A stretch of 64,000 bases of DNA from Tridacna crocea (lineage: Eukaryota; Mollusca; Bivalvia; Cardiida; Cardiidae): positions 29,043,210 through 29,107,209 of the forward strand of contig OX031073.1 of NCBI GenBank assembly GCA_943736015.1. Reading direction: 5' to 3'. Positions 61,873-64,000 of this stretch are shown here, piece after piece (the first letter of the stretch is position 1; every line of letters begins with the position of its first letter). The notes below the pieces were generated by a model that worked only from the letters and a program-made list of their open reading frames with translations, did no database searches and had not been told where the DNA came from. Both the position numbers and the translations under genes were made by a program.

Positions 61873-61964
61873 GGTATTTTGTTCAATATCTCGGTCAATC
61901 TGGCAAAACCAATATTTTGAGTTTTAGACACGTGTAAAACATGTCCATTTCAATTATTTACTAA

Positions 61965-62395
61965 TTAACCCTTTCCCAAACAATCCCTGGTTTTTACGGG
62001 TCTGGAATAGTAGCCTTTTGAAAACATTGTGGGAAAAGGAGAAAATGCTGGTAACCAGCATTTTCTCCTTTTCCCACAATGTTTTCTACCCTATCATAGC
62101 CAGAAATCATCTTTTCAGCAAGAGTTGAATTGTCGTCTGCAAATGCTTTCAATTTGGTCTAGTCTAAAAAATTGTCGTTTGGGAATGCGAACCCTATAAA
62201 ACATAATCCAAACTCAACCAGCTCTTTATGAAAAAAGAGGCTATTGAAAAGATTTTGGGAAAGGAAGACAATGCTGGTAACCAAGATTTTCTTCCTAGTA
62301 AAGACAGAATTTGAATTTTTAATGACATTGATTTTTTTCTTCTGGAATTCGTTCAATTTAGACGAGTAAAAAATTTTGTCGCTTAGTATAGAGCT
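61965..62395. mobile_element. TTAA MITE followed by a decayed copy
   Basis: 61965 to about 62190: intact hairpin, left TTAA; right end TTGTCGTTTGGGAATGCG without TTAA. 62215-62395: second copy with an eroded hairpin (GGGAAAGGAAGACAATGCTG). Confidence 0.8.
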
Positions 62396-62657
62396 TAAGT
62401 TATCCTTTTGTCTCATAAAAGAGATAAAGATTTAAAGATCTGTTTGGGAATTGACGATAAAAATTTGAAAGAGATAATATTAAATGTCGTGCAACAATAA
62501 CGTAGGATTATATCGTCCATGCCTTATCTTCGGACACAACCAATAACCGAACGTTAAAATTAAAAGTCCGGATTTACAGCTGTCCAGTGTGGATGAACTT
62601 GTTAACCTCGTTCGACCCCCACCCTCCTTCCGCCGGTCCGCTTTGCAGGTAACAAGT

Positions 62658-62886
62658 TTAACTCATTACCAAACGACTAGATTTTAGGTTTGTCCAAATC
62701 GAAAGCATTTGCAGACGACTAAATAAAAGTGGGTGAAAATTTGGAATTTGTTTTGTGAAAGGTAGAAAACATTTTGGGGAAAGGAGAAAATACTGGTTAC
62801 CAGCATTTTCTCCTTTTCCCATAAAGTTTCCTAAAGCCTTCTTTCTCAGTGTCGTCAAAAGTAGGGATTGTGTGGTAATGGGTTAA
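62658..62886. mobile_element. TTAA hairpin MITE, full length
   Basis: 229 bp; TTAACTCATTACCAAACGAC to GGTAATGGGTTAA. Confidence 0.87.
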
Positions 62887-63066
62887 ATGAATATATATTC
62901 TATGCTCTGTGAAAAGGGGGTACATAGACCTCCTGCAAAAAAAAAAAACGACTCTTATTATACTGCAAAGAAATTTCTCGTGATCTGATTGGACAATATG
63001 CCACGAATATATGTAACATGTACACTTGCAAACCAACTTAAAAGCAGATTCCCTTTCGGGAGCACC

Positions 63067-63298
63067 TTAACCCTTTACCACACAATGCCGACTTTTACGA
63101 CCCTGAGAAAGAAGCCTTTTGAAAACATTGTGGAAAAAGGAGAAAATGTTGGTAACCAGCATTTTCTCCTTTTCCCACAATGTTTTTCCCTACCCTATCA
63201 AAGAGAAAATTGCACCATTTGAGCCACAAGAAATTGTTGTCTGCAAATGTTTTCAAGTTGGAAAAAGGCTAAAAGTTCATCACATGGTAAAGGATTAG
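63067..63298. mobile_element. TTAA hairpin MITE, right TTAA mutated
   Basis: TTAACCCTTTACCACACAAT ... hairpin ... GGTAAAGGATTAG. Confidence 0.83.
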
Positions 63299-63507
63299 AA
63301 AAATAAAAGATAAAATCAAAGTGCTGAAAGTACTGATGGCTAGGGGCAAGAGGAAAGTGCATATATGCGTAAAGCAATTGCATTCATTTATAAAATTTCC
63401 AGTTACAAAGTGAAAGAAAAAAAGTATGGTTGCCAATTCTCGACTGCAGTTGCTTCAAGTTACAACTGTAAGTCGAAAAGCCGGGCATTACTACATGTAT
63501 GTCAAGG

Positions 63508-63697
63508 GTACGTATTCACCCACCATTCTTAAGAACATTCTTAGTCTTATTCTTCAGAATTTCGTGAAAGTAAAAGAACATCTGATTGGCTAAGCCATTT
63601 GGTTTAGCCAATCAGATGTTCTGTTACTTTCAGAGTCCGAAAATCTTGAAGAATAAGACAAAGAACGTTCTTAAGAATGGTTGGTGAATACGGACCA
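63508..63697. mobile_element. TATTCACC hairpin MITE, best copy
   Basis: 190 bp almost fully palindromic: GTACGTATTCACCCACCATT ... CATCTGATTGGCTAAGCCAT / GGTTTAGCCAATCAGATG ... GAATGGTTGGTGAATACGGA. Confidence 0.82.
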
Positions 63698-64000
63698 AAG
63701 ATATTTAGATGTTTACCTTCCCCTGATTTATTGGTTCCCTTATGATAGTAAACAACTAGCCCAAGGTTGAAGTCAATATGAAGGTAAGCAACTGCATCAA
63801 GCTTGAAGTAAATGTCTTCAGTAATGACAGATATGAAAAAGATATTACAAAATATCAAAATATTGGAACAGACAAAGTCAAGAAGGTGCATGTATAACTA
63901 TTTGAAAAAATACTTTGGTGGATAACTGTCCCTTTGTATGGCTAAACCTTTTGACAGCTAACACCAGTCCCAGTATGAGGTATTTTACGTCCCAGCGATA
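63698..64000. other. No feature recognised
   Basis: Unique-looking sequence to the window edge; a 95-codon - strand frame (63891-63604) runs into the MITE and is not supported. Confidence 0.4.

Noticed and set aside
1..64000. Integrated viral or retroviral genes
   Set aside because: I saw no reverse transcriptase, integrase, capsid or polymerase motif on either strand.

Overview
This window looks like gene-poor, AT-rich nuclear DNA of an invertebrate animal. A bivalve mollusc is my best guess, from the density of short palindromic repeats and from repeat types that I associate with molluscs; the species cannot be read from the sequence. There are no bacterial operons, rRNA genes, CRISPR arrays or intact viral genes. 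Most reading frames in the window are translations of inverted repeats or microsatellites. Only two convincing host genes are visible: a three-exon PLAC8/cornifelin-type gene on the + strand (50880-54269) and a two-exon gene on the - strand for a secreted or type I membrane protein (60878-58771). A small signal-peptide-like ORF on the - strand (52215-51973) lies inside the PLAC8 intron.

The most notable object is a decayed DNA transposon of about 11.5 kb (10939-22470). It carries two convergent spliced genes. From the right end, on the - strand, runs a THAP zinc finger / helix-turn-helix / DDE transposase (exons 22016-21615, 20280-20164, 19368-18207). From the left end, on the + strand, runs a protein with a SAP-like segment, a SWIM-like zinc motif and a YqaJ/lambda-exonuclease-type nuclease domain (pieces between 11228 and 16638). 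This gene pair matches the ISL2EU group of PIF/Harbinger-like transposons as I know it. Both ends share the same terminal 40 bp followed by a strictly periodic array of palindromic 12-mers (ACGTGCGCACGT and variants): 11 units on the left and 16 on the right, spaced 21-22 bp apart. I suggest these are transposase-binding arrays. Both genes carry lesions, so this copy is probably dead.

The transposon sits in a copy of a long-hairpin repeat (10651-10938 plus 22471-22560; other copies at 55060-56130). That repeat sits in turn in a copy of a roughly 370 bp repeat with AAGGTAGTGGACCC ends (10509-10650 plus 22561-22780), giving three levels of nesting.

The commonest repeat is a non-autonomous element of about 229 bp, bounded by TTAA, with piggyBac-like CCCTTT termini and a perfect or near-perfect central hairpin (GGGAAAAGGAGAAAATGCTGG and its complement). 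I count more than fifty full or partial copies, many abutting with one shared TTAA. Sub-families have different hairpin arms that changed together on both sides. One copy (53530-53747) interrupts a repeat whose uninterrupted paralogue at 25740-26042 shows the empty TTAA site.

By region: 1-6500 holds hairpins, a tandem tRNA-like SINE array and nested inverted repeats; 6500-10500 holds hairpin MITEs; 10509-22780 is the nested transposon complex; 22800-34200 is MITE-dense; 34200-40650 holds two copies of a 1.3-1.6 kb repeat embedded in AAGAAC-type microsatellite; 41700-44550 holds minisatellites and tandem duplications; 44870-50620 holds AAGGTAGTGGACCC elements and a head-to-head GGACATCTGCCCCC satellite; 50880-60878 holds the two host genes and a tandem cluster of long hairpins; 60900-64000 holds more MITEs.
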